Shown here one piece after another: positions 1 to 7,449 of a stretch of DNA of 64,000 nucleotides (within the stretch, counting starts at the first letter, position 1; each line of letters opens with the position of its first letter). The DNA is from CBFFRJ01 sp965644225. GTDB lineage: Bacteria > Pseudomonadota > Gammaproteobacteria > Enterobacterales > Enterobacteriaceae. Under the pieces are notes generated by a model. It made no database searches, was not told the DNA's origin, and worked only from the letters and a program-made list of their open reading frames with translations. The stretch lies in contig NZ_CBFFRJ010000005.1 in NCBI RefSeq assembly GCF_965644225.1, forward strand, positions 1 through 64,000, read 5' to 3'. The position numbers and the translations under genes are program-made.

Positions 1-2
1 TG

Positions 3-101
3 GGCGGCTCATGGTTTGTCGGCGCCTTTGAGGCGCTCACCCTAAAGCCTCCGGCTCTGCCGGAGGATACTTACTGCCAGCATCCCGCGATTAAATTTTA
101 A
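3..101 (+). CDS. C-terminal end of an unrecognised protein (partial)
   Basis: An open frame enters from the left window edge and stops at 99-101, giving 32 residues that begin GGSWFVGAFEALTL. The composition looks like real protein and the frame points the same way as the aminotransferase that starts 31 bases later, so the two may be one operon. I do not recognise the family from so short a tail. It belongs to the accessory segment next to the arginine tRNA. Confidence 0.5.
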   Translation, partial: GGSWFVGAFEALTLKPPALPEDTYCQHPAIKF

Positions 102-132
102 CGGCATTGAATAAATATAAGGCTGGCAGAAA

Positions 133-1461
133 ATGGCACCAAATAATAATTGGCTGGTACGTGATAGCCACGTTTTGCAACATCCAAGTCAGTACCGTAG
201 CGGTGAAAAAATACTGCTGGTTAAAGGTTTGGGCGCACATCTTTGGGATGATACCGGAAAGCAATATATCGATGTCCACGCCGGAGCCTGGCTTGCACAA
301 ATAGGGCATGGCAGACAAGAGGTGGCGGATATTGCAGCCCGGCAGATGAGTACTCTGGCGCATTTTACGATTGCCTGGGATTTTTCTAACTTACCCACCA
401 TTGAGCTGGCCGAACGTCTGATAGCAAGAGCGCCTGACAATATCGGGAAAGTCAGGCTGATGAGTTCAGGATCCGAAGCTGACGATGAAGCATTACAGTT
501 GGCACGTCTTTATCATTACCGTCGCGGTGAGCCTGGGCGACGTAAGATCCTGGTGCATAAAGGCGCCTTTCATGGCCGAACCTACGCGGGGGCGGAGCTT
601 GCCGGAGGGCGGCAGGGTATTGGCGGTGGCGAGCCGGAAATAATCCAGCTTACTCCCGTTCGCCCTTATCATCCGGAGTTATACCATGGCCAGGCGCTGA
701 CGGATTTTTGCGTGCAGGAGCTGGAAGAGGCTATTCGTGAACACGGGGCAGAAAATATCGCCGCGATGTTTGCGGAATTAATTGTCGGGCCTGGGGGCGT
801 TATTTCACCGCCCGATGATTACTGGCCGCGCATGAACACGGTGCTCAGGCGACACGGGATACTGCTGGTCGCCGACGAAGTGGTTACGGCTTTTGGTCGC
901 GCGGGCGCGTGGTTCTCATCGCATGATTATAACCTCAGGCCGGATATCATTGTGCTGGGGAAAGGGATCGCCAGTGGATACATGCCACTTGCGGCTTTAC
1001 TGTTAGACAAGGATCTTGCTGAGGTGGTGGCCGGAACGGACAGCGGCGGTTCATTTGCCGGGCATCTGGTTGCCGCTGCCGTGGCGTCCGCCAGTATTGA
1101 TATTTTGACCCGTGAAGACCTCATTCCTCAGGGGCGCGCGCGCGGCCAGCAGTTTTATAACGAGCTGATTCCGCTGTTGGATATTCCTGTTATTGGCGAA
1201 ATCCGCAGTCGCGGGGCTCTGGTGGCGCTGGAGTTAGTTACTGACAAAACAAGCCGCGCTTCGCTCTGCGCCCGTAATCCGGAATTACCGGCCATTATTC
1301 GCCGCTATGCCAGACAACAAGGGGTGATTCTTGGCGTGCATGGCGGGGCTATCACCCTGGCACCGCCTCTGGTGATTGAGGAAGAGGATGTCAGTAAAGT
1401 CAGCAAAGTCCTTGTTGATGTGGTTACGCATGTTAATGACATGAAGGGGCTTGTCAGATAA
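133..1461 (+). CDS. Class III (omega-type) PLP-dependent aminotransferase
   Basis: The 442-residue protein has the full fold-type I class III layout. An N-terminal segment with VHAGAW is followed by GSEADDEA, which contacts the cofactor phosphate, then by DEVVTAFGR with the Asp that binds the PLP ring nitrogen, and by LGKGIASGYMPL with the Lys expected to form the Schiff base. Such enzymes transfer amino groups from omega-amino acids, polyamines or similar donors to a 2-oxo acid; the substrate cannot be read from the sequence. The ATG at 133 has only a weak ribosome site, so it may be translated after the partial gene upstream. There is no counterpart beside argW in E. coli K-12 as I remember it. 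It is probably accessory DNA inserted at the tRNA. Confidence 0.85.
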   Translation: MAPNNNWLVRDSHVLQHPSQYRSGEKILLVKGLGAHLWDDTGKQYIDVHAGAWLAQIGHGRQEVADIAARQMSTLAHFTIAWDFSNLPTIELAERLIARAPDNIGKVRLMSSGSEADDEALQLARLYHYRRGEPGRRKILVHKGAFHGRTYAGAELAGGRQGIGGGEPEIIQLTPVRPYHPELYHGQALTDFCVQELEEAIREHGAENIAAMFAELIVGPGGVISPPDDYWPRMNTVLRRHGILLVADEVVTAFGRAGAWFSSHDYNLRPDIIVLGKGIASGYMPLAALLLDKDLAEVVAGTDSGGSFAGHLVAAAVASASIDILTREDLIPQGRARGQQFYNELIPLLDIPVIGEIRSRGALVALELVTDKTSRASLCARNPELPAIIRRYARQQGVILGVHGGAITLAPPLVIEEEDVSKVSKVLVDVVTHVNDMKGLVR

Positions 1462-1515
1462 ATAGCCTGTCAGTACGCAGGCTTCAGCCAGAGTTTAAGC
1501 CATTAAAAACATACT

Positions 1516-1544
1516 GGGCGCCAGACAACAGGGTTCTGTCGCCC
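1516..1544 (+). terminator. Hairpin after the aminotransferase gene
   Basis: GGGCG C CAGA pairs with TCTG T CGCCC around a 9-base loop, with one internal mismatch. An A/T-rich stretch follows but no clean run of T, so this is a likely but imperfect terminator. Between this hairpin and the tRNA at 1761 I see no gene. Confidence 0.45.
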
Positions 1545-1760
1545 GGTAAATTATTCCACTTTTTATTTATATCCCCTTTTCCTCCGCCGTCAGCGGCATT
1601 ATGGGTGCCATTTATCCTTGAACAGGAAATGCCCCCAAACGTTTATTGATTTACGTTGAAATGGGTAGATGCCGGTTGACATCGCGTAGCCGGAATGGAG
1701 GGTTTATCGCTGATTATAAGGGGATTTATTGAATTCGGTAGACGTCAGGAGAGGTGTGTA

Positions 1761-1835
1761 TGGTGTCCCCTGCAGGAATCGAACCTGCAACTAGCCCTTA
1801 GGAGGGGCTCGTTATATCCATTTAACTAAGGGGAC
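1761..1835 (-). tRNA. argW: tRNA-Arg (anticodon CCT), argW
   Basis: Reading the minus strand, a 75-base tRNA begins GTCCCCTTAG and ends in encoded CCA (1761-1763). The T arm is GGTTCGATTCC and the acceptor stem GTCCCC pairs with GGGGAC. The anticodon loop carries CCT, flanked as CTCCTAA, so it reads the rare AGG arginine codon. It sits just beyond yfdC, as argW does in E. coli. Its 3' end is a known prophage integration site there (CPS-53). The accessory genes at 1-1461 lie exactly on that 3' side, which supports an insertion at this tRNA. Confidence 0.96.
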
Positions 1836-1846
1836 GAAGCGGCAGG

Positions 1847-1875
1847 AGTATAACGTTATTTCGACGGCGCGTTAA
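1847..1875 (-). promoter_or_regulatory. Promoter of the arginine tRNA
   Basis: On the minus strand a -35 TTAACG (1870-1875) and a -10 TATACT (1847-1852) are separated by exactly 17 bases. A G+C-rich discriminator, CCTGCCGC, leads into the tRNA 5' end at 1835. Such discriminators are typical of growth-rate-controlled stable RNA promoters. Confidence 0.7.
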
Positions 1876-1903
1876 GCATACCTGCGGCCAAGTGGTTAAA
1901 GAG

Positions 1904-2851
1904 TCACCGTTTTGTCCCTTTTTGTGCAAATTCTTCCGGGGGCCTTCTCTCTTTTGCCGCCGCTTTCGCCGCGGCCTTGCGGGCGTTAATCATGTCATTG
2001 CGGATCTGTGCATGGCTTAACAAGGCAAAAATAAAGGTTCCGCCGCATATATTTCCGGCAAGCGTGGGCAGGGCAAAGGGCCAGAAGAATTCACTCCAGT
2101 GAATGGTGCCGTTAAAAATCAGATAAAAGATTTCTACCGCGCCCACCACAATATGGGTGGTATCGGCAAGGGCAATAAGCCAGGTCATTAAAATAATGAC
2201 CACGATTTTGGCCGCGCCGGCGGAGGGAAACATCCAGACCATAGTGGCAATGATCCAGCCGGAGATAATGGCGTTGGCAAACATTTCTGCCGGGCTGTTC
2301 TTCATCACATCCATGCCGATTTTGACGAAAGCATCACGGGTGGCCTGATCGAAAATGGGCAGATATTCAAACGCCCAGGCGGCAATGCCCGTGCCGATTA
2401 AATTGCCCAGCAGGACCACGCTCCACAAGCGCATCATCAGGCCGAAATTCATCCATGAAGGTGTTTGCATCACCGGCAGCACTGCCGTCACCGTATTTTC
2501 GGTAAACAGCTGCTGGCGGGCCATAATGACAATAATAAAGCCAAAGGTATAACCCAGGTTCTCAATAACAAATGCGCCCGGAATGCCATCGAGTTGAACA
2601 TGGAAGATCCCTTTTGCCAGTAGCGAGGCGCTCATGGATAACCCGGCGGCAATGGCTGACCACAGTAGCGCCATAGCATCGCGTTCCAGCTCTTTTTCGC
2701 CATCCTGACGAATGTGTTCATGGATCGCCATGGCGCGCGAGGGGAGCCGGTCTTCATCCACTTCAATTTTCTCGCCGCGCTGCTTCTCGTCGCTCTGCAC
2801 CTCAAGTTCGTCGGTGTGTTTATCGATTTTCTCTTCTGCAATATTGTTCAT
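1904..2851 (-). CDS. yfdC: Formate/nitrite transporter family inner membrane protein YfdC
   Basis: The 315-residue protein starts MNNIAEEKID, preceded by GGAGAC. Longer in-frame starts lack a ribosome site and run far into the divergent promoter region. A charged cytoplasmic N-terminal region of about 75 residues precedes roughly six membrane helices of the FNT fold, then a lysine/alanine-rich tail. FNT proteins are pentameric channels for small monovalent anions. YfdC is a divergent member whose substrate is not established to my knowledge. The gene lies between argW and mlaA as in E. coli, where the protein is of similar length. It is transcribed away from mlaA, and the 293 bases between them must hold both promoters. 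Confidence 0.93.
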   Translation of the reverse strand: MNNIAEEKIDKHTDELEVQSDEKQRGEKIEVDEDRLPSRAMAIHEHIRQDGEKELERDAMALLWSAIAAGLSMSASLLAKGIFHVQLDGIPGAFVIENLGYTFGFIIVIMARQQLFTENTVTAVLPVMQTPSWMNFGLMMRLWSVVLLGNLIGTGIAAWAFEYLPIFDQATRDAFVKIGMDVMKNSPAEMFANAIISGWIIATMVWMFPSAGAAKIVVIILMTWLIALADTTHIVVGAVEIFYLIFNGTIHWSEFFWPFALPTLAGNICGGTFIFALLSHAQIRNDMINARKAAAKAAAKERRPPEEFAQKGTKR

Positions 2852-3144
2852 GATGTCTCCACTTAGCGCGGTCATATGGCTTAAGCGTAGTGACTCATGG
2901 CCGTGGCGTCCGAAAATCGGAGTAATGGCAGTTATGGTGATACGCAGCGCACAAACTTTAGGTAACATTATTGAAAACGAGGGCCAAACTGCGGCTATGC
3001 TGAATGTAAGTCTGCCTGTTTCGTAGACATCACAAGGTGTACTGATACAATGCGTTACATGTTTACGACGCAACTTGCTACGACCTGCATTTGCGTTCAG
3101 ATGGATGGCGCTTCGCGAAAGCCATTTTCTTCAGGGAGACATTT

Positions 3145-3897
3145 ATGAAATTTCGCCTGTCAGCGCTTGCGCTGGCGACAACCGTGCTGGCTGGCTGTGC
3201 CAGTTCCGGGGAGCAACAAGGGCGTTCTGACCCGCTGGAAGGGTTTAACCGCACCATGTACAGCTTCAACTTCAACGTACTGGATCCCTATGTTGTGCGG
3301 CCTGTTGCTGTTGCCTGGCGCGATTATGTGCCGCAACCGGCGAGAAATGGCCTCAGCAATTTCACCAGTAACCTTGAAGAGCCAGCCATCATGGCCAACT
3401 ACTTCCTGCAAGGTAACCCTTATCAGGGGATGGTGCACTTTACCCGTTTCTTCCTGAACACCCTGCTGGGGATGGGCGGTTTTATCGATGTCGCCGGGCT
3501 GTCGAATCCGAAACTGCAACGGGTTGAGCCGCATCGTTTCGGCAGCACACTCGGTCACTATGGCGTGGGTTATGGCCCCTATATGCAACTGCCTTTCTAC
3601 GGCAGCTTCACGCTGCGTGAGGATGGTGGGGATATGGCGGATACGCTCTATCCGGTGCTCTCCTGGCTGACCTGGCCGTTATCTATCGGTAAGTGGACGG
3701 TGGAAGGGGTCGAATCCCGTGCGCAACTGCTGGATTCCGATGGCCTGCTGCGCCAGTCTTCCGATCCGTACATTCTGGTGCGCGAAGCCTACTTCCAGCG
3801 CCACGACTTTATCGCCAACGGTGGTAAGCTCAAGCCAGATGAAAACCCGAATGCGAAAGCGATTGAAGGTGATTTGAAGGATATTGACTCGGAGTAA
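3145..3897 (+). CDS. mlaA: Outer membrane lipoprotein MlaA (VacJ), lipid asymmetry maintenance
   Basis: The 250-residue lipoprotein has a signal peptide ending in the lipobox LAGC, with the lipidated Cys at residue 18, followed by the conserved VacJ opening DPLEGFNR. MlaA forms a ring in the outer membrane with OmpC/OmpF and removes mislocalised phospholipid from the outer leaflet. It hands the lipid to periplasmic MlaC and the MlaFEDB transporter. The ATG at 3145 follows CAGGGAGAC; upstream in-frame codons would bury the signal peptide. Length and neighbours (yfdC, fadL) match E. coli. A strong hairpin terminator follows. Confidence 0.97.
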   Translation: MKFRLSALALATTVLAGCASSGEQQGRSDPLEGFNRTMYSFNFNVLDPYVVRPVAVAWRDYVPQPARNGLSNFTSNLEEPAIMANYFLQGNPYQGMVHFTRFFLNTLLGMGGFIDVAGLSNPKLQRVEPHRFGSTLGHYGVGYGPYMQLPFYGSFTLREDGGDMADTLYPVLSWLTWPLSIGKWTVEGVESRAQLLDSDGLLRQSSDPYILVREAYFQRHDFIANGGKLKPDENPNAKAIEGDLKDIDSE

Positions 3898-3912
3898 GTC
3901 CGGTCAGAGCAA

Positions 3913-3948
3913 TAAAAAAGGTGAGCGCAAATGGCTCACCTTTTTTTA
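3913..3948. terminator. Bidirectional terminator between mlaA and fadL
   Basis: AGGTGAGC and GCTCACCT pair across a 7-base loop, flanked by an A run on the left and seven T on the right. It can therefore end both the mlaA and the convergent fadL transcripts. Confidence 0.88.
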
Positions 3949-3961
3949 CGCCTGCCAGTAA

Positions 3962-5323
3962 TCAGAAGGCGTAGTTAAAGTTCACACCGTACAACCAGGC
4001 ACGACCTTCAGATTTGAAGGTGTAAGGACCTTCGGTAAATTCCACTTTTTGACCGTGCATGTAGGAAACACCGACGTCAACTGACGCATCTTTGTTGAAG
4101 GCGTAGGTTGTACCTGCGCTCAGCCAGAAACGGTCCTGATCCGGAATGGAAATGGAACGTTTGTTAGCCGGAACCGGGCTGTCATCAAAGGCGATACCGG
4201 AACGGAAGGTCCAGTTGTCATCCATGTAATAGGTGGTGCCCAGCGCGATGCGGTAAGAATCTTTAAAGCCTTCTTCTTTCTGGAACAGGGTTTGACCGTT
4301 GCTGTTGGTCGCTTTCAGCTCCTGGAACTGACTCCAGCTGGTGTAGGCCAGACTGTAGTGGATAGCCCACTGCGGCGCCACGCGGTTATAACCTGAAATC
4401 TCCCACATTTCTGGCAGATTCAGGGTCAACGCGCCGCCAGTGGTTGCGCCGCCGGTACCGTAAGGTAAGCCCAGGCCCAGAGCTGCGTTGATTGGGTTCA
4501 GGCTGGCTGGCAGGCTGCTCTTATAATCGCCATCGAAGTCGACTTTAATTTCAGAGCGGTAGGTCAAACCGTAACGGTTGTCTTTGTCGATTTCATACAG
4601 GATACCGGCGTTCCAGCCGAAGCCCCACTCGTCACCTTTCAGGTAAGCAATCTGGGTATCACGGCTGATGCCGCCAGCCTGAGCGCCGATAGCGGCAGCC
4701 TGAGCTGGGGTGAGCCGCCCAGCCTGCACCAGCGCCGGAATATTGGCGCCAATGATTTGCGGTAAATCACCGGCATAACGTTCCAGTTTCGCGCGGGCAT
4801 AGACCGCATCGAAGCCCAGGCCGAAGCTCCAGTGATTATTCAGGCGGTATGCGCCGCTCAGGTTAAGGTTCAGGGTTTCCAGGTCGGTTTTACCGCCCAT
4901 CGAACCTGCCGCAAAATCATTATTAAACTCGGTAGCCAGACCATAGTTGGAGGTGACAGACGCCCCCCAGCCGAACTGGTCATTAATCGGGGCCACAAAG
5001 TGCAGGTTAGGTACCCAGGCCGTCGGCGCAATATTGTCCTGGCTGGCATCGTTACCAATGGCAGAACGGCCCGAAACATTGACATCGGGGTTCACGAAGA
5101 TCGCACCGCCCGAAAAGGTTGGGCGATCGAACATCATAATCAGCGCAGGGTTGCGGCTCGCATTCGCGGCATCATCCGCAATCGCCCCTTCGCCGGAATA
5201 GGCGCGGCCAAGACCAGAAGACGAAAATTCGTTGAGTTGAAAGCCTGCGGACCAGGCTTGGGTAGAGACGATTGCCACTGCAATAGCGAGAGCTGACTTG
5301 GTAAACAGGGTTTTCTGGCTCAT
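3962..5323 (-). CDS. fadL: Long-chain fatty acid outer membrane transporter FadL
   Basis: The 453-residue precursor has a signal peptide of about 26 residues ending AWSA, then the mature start GFQLNEFSSSG. This is the hatch sequence that plugs the 14-strand beta barrel. The protein ends VNFNYAF with a terminal Phe, as outer membrane barrels do. FadL carries exogenous long-chain fatty acids across the outer membrane for FadD activation. I chose the ATG of MSQKTLF; an in-frame TTG two codons earlier is a weaker option. The stretch around residues 190-220 (TPAQAAAIGAQAGG) differs from E. coli and probably lies in an extracellular loop. Two FadR-like operators lie upstream. Confidence 0.96.
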   Translation of the reverse strand: MSQKTLFTKSALAIAVAIVSTQAWSAGFQLNEFSSSGLGRAYSGEGAIADDAANASRNPALIMMFDRPTFSGGAIFVNPDVNVSGRSAIGNDASQDNIAPTAWVPNLHFVAPINDQFGWGASVTSNYGLATEFNNDFAAGSMGGKTDLETLNLNLSGAYRLNNHWSFGLGFDAVYARAKLERYAGDLPQIIGANIPALVQAGRLTPAQAAAIGAQAGGISRDTQIAYLKGDEWGFGWNAGILYEIDKDNRYGLTYRSEIKVDFDGDYKSSLPASLNPINAALGLGLPYGTGGATTGGALTLNLPEMWEISGYNRVAPQWAIHYSLAYTSWSQFQELKATNSNGQTLFQKEEGFKDSYRIALGTTYYMDDNWTFRSGIAFDDSPVPANKRSISIPDQDRFWLSAGTTYAFNKDASVDVGVSYMHGQKVEFTEGPYTFKSEGRAWLYGVNFNYAF

Positions 5324-5410
5324 GACCAAAACCTCATCAATTATATTTATTTAAACTCAGTTACATGGTGTAACAGGGTGCGCAAGTGTAGGGTCTGCGG
5401 TACATCTTAG

Positions 5411-5425
5411 AAATCAGACCAGTGG
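5411..5425 (-). promoter_or_regulatory. FadR-like operator 1 of fadL
   Basis: On the minus strand ACTGGTCTGATT matches one full half and part of the other of the FadR consensus (CTGGTCnGACC). E. coli fadL is repressed by FadR through two sites in its promoter region, and a second site lies 20 bases further upstream here. Confidence 0.6.
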
Positions 5426-5432
5426 CGAGAGT

Positions 5433-5449
5433 ATAGGTCTGACCAGCGC
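5433..5449 (-). promoter_or_regulatory. FadR-like operator 2 of fadL
   Basis: The core GGTCTGACC with flanking AG is a close match to the FadR consensus and is almost palindromic. Long-chain acyl-CoA releases FadR from such sites, inducing fatty acid uptake. Confidence 0.72.
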
Positions 5450-5691
5450 AAATGTTGCAAGGTTGTATATAAAAATTAGCAAGTATGATCTTAGAAACGG
5501 GATCCGCGTGGCAAAATTGCGGCCAGAGTCGCTAAGCATATTGGTTGATTTTTGTTTTAGATCATTTTTAAGTGTGATTTCGCTCACTTGTCGCCGATCC
5601 TCAAATTATCAACTGGAGGGGCAACCCGCTGGGGGGTAAAATATGCGCAACCTTATCTGGCACCTTGGGTGCGAATTCAGAGGAAATCACA

Positions 5692-5976
5692 ATGAGTAAA
5701 TGCAGTGCTGATGAAACCCCGGTTTGCTGCTGTATGGATGTTGGCACCATTATGGACAACTCCGACTGCACCGCTTCGTATAGCCGGGTTTTTGCTAACC
5801 GCGCTGAAGCGGAAGAAACCCTGGCAGCCCTGACGGCGAAAGCCCGTGGTGTGGAGTCTGAACCTTGCCAAATCACTTCGACCTTCACTACAGAAGCACA
5901 GGGCGTGCGCCTGGATATCGATTTTGTCTTCCCCTGTGAAGCCGAAACCCTGATTTTCCAGCTGGGTCTGCGTTAA
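5692..5976 (+). CDS. yfcZ: YfcZ family protein of unknown function
   Basis: This small acidic protein of 94 residues opens MSKCSADETPVCCCMDVG. The clustered Cys residues near the N terminus (C4 and C12-C14) are conserved with E. coli YfcZ and suggest metal or redox chemistry, though no function is established. The ATG at 5692 follows AGAGGAAATCACA, which favours it over the upstream in-frame start. It sits directly before fadI as in E. coli, separated here by a hairpin and a FadR-like site, so it may be partly co-expressed with fatty acid degradation genes. Confidence 0.93.
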   Translation: MSKCSADETPVCCCMDVGTIMDNSDCTASYSRVFANRAEAEETLAALTAKARGVESEPCQITSTFTTEAQGVRLDIDFVFPCEAETLIFQLGLR

Positions 5977-5986
5977 TTCCCCTCTA

Positions 5987-6014
5987 CGCTCCTGCACTCT
6001 GCGGGAGCGTTATT
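5987..6014 (+). terminator. Weak hairpin terminator after yfcZ
   Basis: CGCTCC-GCA pairs with TGC-GGAGCG, with small bulges, and is followed by the short T-rich tract TTATTCT. It probably reduces rather than blocks read-through to fadI. Confidence 0.45.
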
Positions 6015-6092
6015 CTCAATAATCTCTGTGGCTTAGCTCCCAATTTTTCTCCCCTCTGATTGGCTAAATGTAAAAAAATAGTTAAGACTGTT

Positions 6093-6109
6093 ATCAGGTC
6101 AGACCACTT
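6093..6109 (+). promoter_or_regulatory. FadR-like operator of fadI-fadJ
   Basis: The core GGTCAGACC at 6097-6105 is a perfect palindrome around one base and fits the FadR consensus. It lies 30-45 bases before the fadI start, placed to overlap the promoter of the anaerobic beta-oxidation operon. Confidence 0.72.
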
Positions 6110-6138
6110 TAGGGTCGCGCTGTTAACAGGGGAGTGTT

Positions 6139-7449
6139 ATGAGTCAGGCATTACCGCTTGTCACCCGTACGGGGGACCGCATCGCCATCGTCAGTGGATT
6201 GCGCACGCCATTTGCCCGCCAGGCCACGGCATTTCATGGTGTTCCGGCCATTGAACTGGGAAAAATGGTGGTGAGTGAACTGCTGGCCCGCAGTGAAATT
6301 GTGCCGGACGTTATTGAGCAACTGGTGTTTGGGCAGGTGGTTCAGATGCCTGAGGCCCCGAACATTGCGCGTGAAATTGTGCTCGGTAGCGGAATGAGCG
6401 TTCACACCGATGCTTACAGCGTCAGCCGTGCCTGCGCCACCAGCTTTCAGGCGGTGGCCAACGTTGCTGAAAGCCTGATGGCTGGCACTATCCGGGCGGG
6501 CATTGCCGGTGGTGCGGACTCGTCATCGGTGCTGCCCATCGGGGTCAGTAAAAAGCTGGCCCGCACCCTGCTGGATGCCAGCAAGGCGCGCACGATGGGG
6601 CAAAAGCTCAAACTCTTCTCCCGTTTACGGATCCCTGATTTGTTTCCCGTTCCCCCTGCGGTTGCGGAATACTCCACCGGCTTGCGGATGGGGGATACCG
6701 CCGAGCAGATGGCGAAAAGTTACGCGATAAGCCGTGAAGAGCAGGATGCGCTGGCTCATCGCTCACACCAGTATGCCGCTAAGGCCTGGGCCGAGGGCAA
6801 ACTGGATGCCGAAGTCATGACCGCTTACTCGCCGCCTTACCGCGAACCCTTTAACCAGGATAACAACGTTCGCCAGAACTCCAGCCTTGCCGATTACGCG
6901 AAACTGCGTCCGGCATTTGATCGCAAACATGGCACGGTGACGGCGGCGAACAGCACCCCGCTTACCGACGGGGCGGCGGCGGTGATCCTGATGACCGAAT
7001 CCAGGGCCCGCGAACTGGGCCTGCAACCCTTGGGTTACCTGCGAAGCTATGCCTTTACGGCGACGGGCGTTCAGCAGGATATGCTGCTGGGGCCAGCCTG
7101 GGCCACGCCTCTGGCTCTCGACAGAGCAGGGCTGTCGCTTGCGGACTTAACCCTTTTCGATATGCACGAGGCATTTGCCGCTCAGACCCTGAGTAACCTG
7201 AAACTGATGGCAAGCGAGCGCTTTGCCCGCGATGTGCTGGGCCGTTCGCAGGCTACCGGCGAGGTGGATGACAGCAAATTTAACGTACTGGGCGGCTCCA
7301 TTGCATACGGCCATCCATTTGCGGCGACCGGAGCGCGCATGGTAACTCAAACTCTGCACGAACTTCGCCGTCGCGGCGGCGGATTCGGCCTGGTGACCGC
7401 CTGTGCGGCGGGCGGACTGGGTGCGGCAATGGTACTGGAGGCTGAATAA
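6139..7449 (+). CDS. fadI: 3-ketoacyl-CoA thiolase FadI
   Basis: The 436-residue thiolase is the same length as E. coli FadI. The acyl-accepting Cys lies in SRACATSFQ, the second catalytic region is AYGHPFAATG, and the C-terminal TACAAGGLG carries the proton-donor Cys. It cleaves 3-ketoacyl-CoA with CoA to acetyl-CoA and a shortened acyl-CoA. FadI is the beta subunit of the FadIJ complex used mainly in anaerobic beta-oxidation. The stop codon overlaps the fadJ start (TAATG), so the two subunits are translationally coupled. A FadR-like operator lies just upstream. Confidence 0.97.
   Translation: MSQALPLVTRTGDRIAIVSGLRTPFARQATAFHGVPAIELGKMVVSELLARSEIVPDVIEQLVFGQVVQMPEAPNIAREIVLGSGMSVHTDAYSVSRACATSFQAVANVAESLMAGTIRAGIAGGADSSSVLPIGVSKKLARTLLDASKARTMGQKLKLFSRLRIPDLFPVPPAVAEYSTGLRMGDTAEQMAKSYAISREEQDALAHRSHQYAAKAWAEGKLDAEVMTAYSPPYREPFNQDNNVRQNSSLADYAKLRPAFDRKHGTVTAANSTPLTDGAAAVILMTESRARELGLQPLGYLRSYAFTATGVQQDMLLGPAWATPLALDRAGLSLADLTLFDMHEAFAAQTLSNLKLMASERFARDVLGRSQATGEVDDSKFNVLGGSIAYGHPFAATGARMVTQTLHELRRRGGGFGLVTACAAGGLGAAMVLEAE

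Larger units (their letters stand above)
5324..5691. other. Divergent promoter region between fadL and yfcZ
   Basis: These 368 bases hold no convincing gene. On the fadL side are two FadR-like palindromes, followed by A/T-rich DNA. On the yfcZ side a ribosome site (AGAGGAAATC) precedes the yfcZ ATG. Confidence 0.6.
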
